DNA from: Bacillota bacterium | Lineage (GTDB): Bacteria; Eremiobacterota; SpSt-956; JAKJGF01 | Length of the DNA: 5,795 nt | Direction of reading: 5' to 3' | NCBI GenBank assembly: GCA_029555925.1 | Contig: JAKPQU010000580.1 | Location: 1-5,795, forward strand | In this document: piece by piece, positions 5,443 through 5,795 of the stretch | Position numbering within the stretch: the stretch's first letter is position 1 | Layout: each line of letters begins with the position of its first letter | The notes under the pieces: model-generated | Told to the model about the DNA's origin: nothing | Database searches by the model: none | What the model saw: the letters and a program-made list of their open reading frames with translations, nothing else | Translations under genes and position numbers: made by a program

Positions 5443-5672
5443 AATTGCTTTAATTAAACCAAATAATTCAAATAATAGGTAAATACCGTCCGCCTGTCTG
5501 ATGCTCCTCCGAAAAAAATCTAAACTGCAACGTTTATAACAGTTACAGCTTATACCAAATTGCTTTAATCAAACTGAACAATTTGAATAACAGGTAAATA
5601 CTGTCTGCCTGCCTGATGTTCCTCCGAAAAAAATCTAAACTGGAACGTTTATAACAGTTACAGCTTATATCA
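5443..5672. repeat. 115-bp tandem direct duplication
   Basis: Unit A (5443-5557) and unit B (5558-5672) both begin AATTGCTTTAAT and align without gaps over 115 bases with 13 differences, 12 of them transitions. Both keep TCCTCCG followed by seven A (for example 5621-5633), and both keep AACTG and CAGTT, which could pair across a 12-base spacer. Unit A abuts the right arm of hairpin element copy 2. Translation of the minus strand gives similar short peptides in both units, but without start codons. Confidence 0.85.
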
Positions 5673-5752
5673 TGCTACTTTACATTATAATTCAATAAAA
5701 TATACCTGTGTTGCCGTGATATTTTTTTCTCCGGAACACCAGGCAGGCAGAC
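5603..5752. repeat. 32-bp inverted repeat linking the duplication to the window end
   Basis: The 32 bases at 5603-5634 (start GTCTGCCTGCCTG, end A7-T) are the reverse complement of 5721-5752 (start A-T7-C, end AGGCAGGCAGAC) at 28 of 32 positions. The mismatches are a three-base block and one single base. The arms flank 86 bases. The inverted arm matches unit B better than unit A. It may be a partial inverted third copy of the repeat unit or the end of a small element with inverted ends. Confidence 0.7.
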
Positions 5753-5795
5753 TACTATGTCTAAAGCTAAATAGTATTACATCTTTTTTAATACT

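Larger units (their letters stand above)
5323..5795. other. Repeat-rich non-coding region at the right end
   Basis: No convincing gene follows the FlhA-like stop. The region holds hairpin element copy 2 (5360-5440), with a heptamer palindrome in its loop. Next comes a 115-bp tandem duplication (5443-5557 and 5558-5672), then an inverted copy of a 32-bp part of the duplicated unit (5721-5752). At the window end AGTATTA (5773-5779) can pair with TAATACT (5789-5795). No clear Rho-independent terminator was found just after the FlhA-like gene. Confidence 0.65.

Noticed and set aside
5552..5679. Minus-strand reading through repeat unit B ending ...LIKAIWYKL
   Set aside because: It is open for about 43 codons but has no in-frame start codon. 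The unit A equivalent ends in a different sequence, so it is at best a coding relic.
5773..5795. Terminator at the right end
   Set aside because: AGTATTA and TAATACT can pair, but the stem is short and AT-only, the T-run is inside the loop, and the window ends before the flank can be read.

Overview
The window is bacterial: moderately AT-rich DNA, compact genes, and Shine-Dalgarno (SD) sites ahead of most of them. The families present (SAM hydroxide adenosyltransferase/DUF62, M17 leucyl aminopeptidase, FlhA/SctV-type export-gate domain, WD40-like beta-propeller) do not fix a phylum. The gaps filled with short degenerate tandem repeats recall several uncultivated lineages and the heptameric repeats of cyanobacteria, but the organism cannot be named from this sequence.

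Layout, left to right. (1) Positions 566 to 1 on the minus strand hold the first 188 codons of a beta-propeller-like protein that runs off the left edge. (2) Positions 567-920 are a divergent intergenic region with a possible minus-strand promoter, a hairpin element and two short heptamer arrays. (3) A 28-codon small ORF (921-1007) with a good SD site stops one base before the next start. (4) 1009-1878 encodes an exported SAM hydroxide adenosyltransferase homologue whose usual catalytic His is Asp. (5) 1994-3538 encodes an M17 leucyl aminopeptidase (pepA) with all catalytic residues. (6) 3625-5322 encodes a 565-residue protein whose C-terminal ~335 residues are the complete cytoplasmic domain of FlhA/SctV. 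It has none of the family's membrane half; an unrecognised ~200-residue N-terminal region takes its place. (7) 5323-5795 is non-coding: a second copy of the hairpin element, a heptamer array, a 115-bp tandem duplication and an inverted copy of part of it.

The three complete large genes point the same way with gaps of 115 and 86 bp and could be co-transcribed, but they do not form a recognisable pathway. No other flagellar or type III secretion gene is present, so the FlhA-like protein is an orphan locally. The most interesting items are this membrane-less FlhA/SctV-C protein, the signal-peptide-bearing DUF62 enzyme with an altered triad, the coupled small ORF, and the heptamer-phased repeats found in every gap between the large genes.
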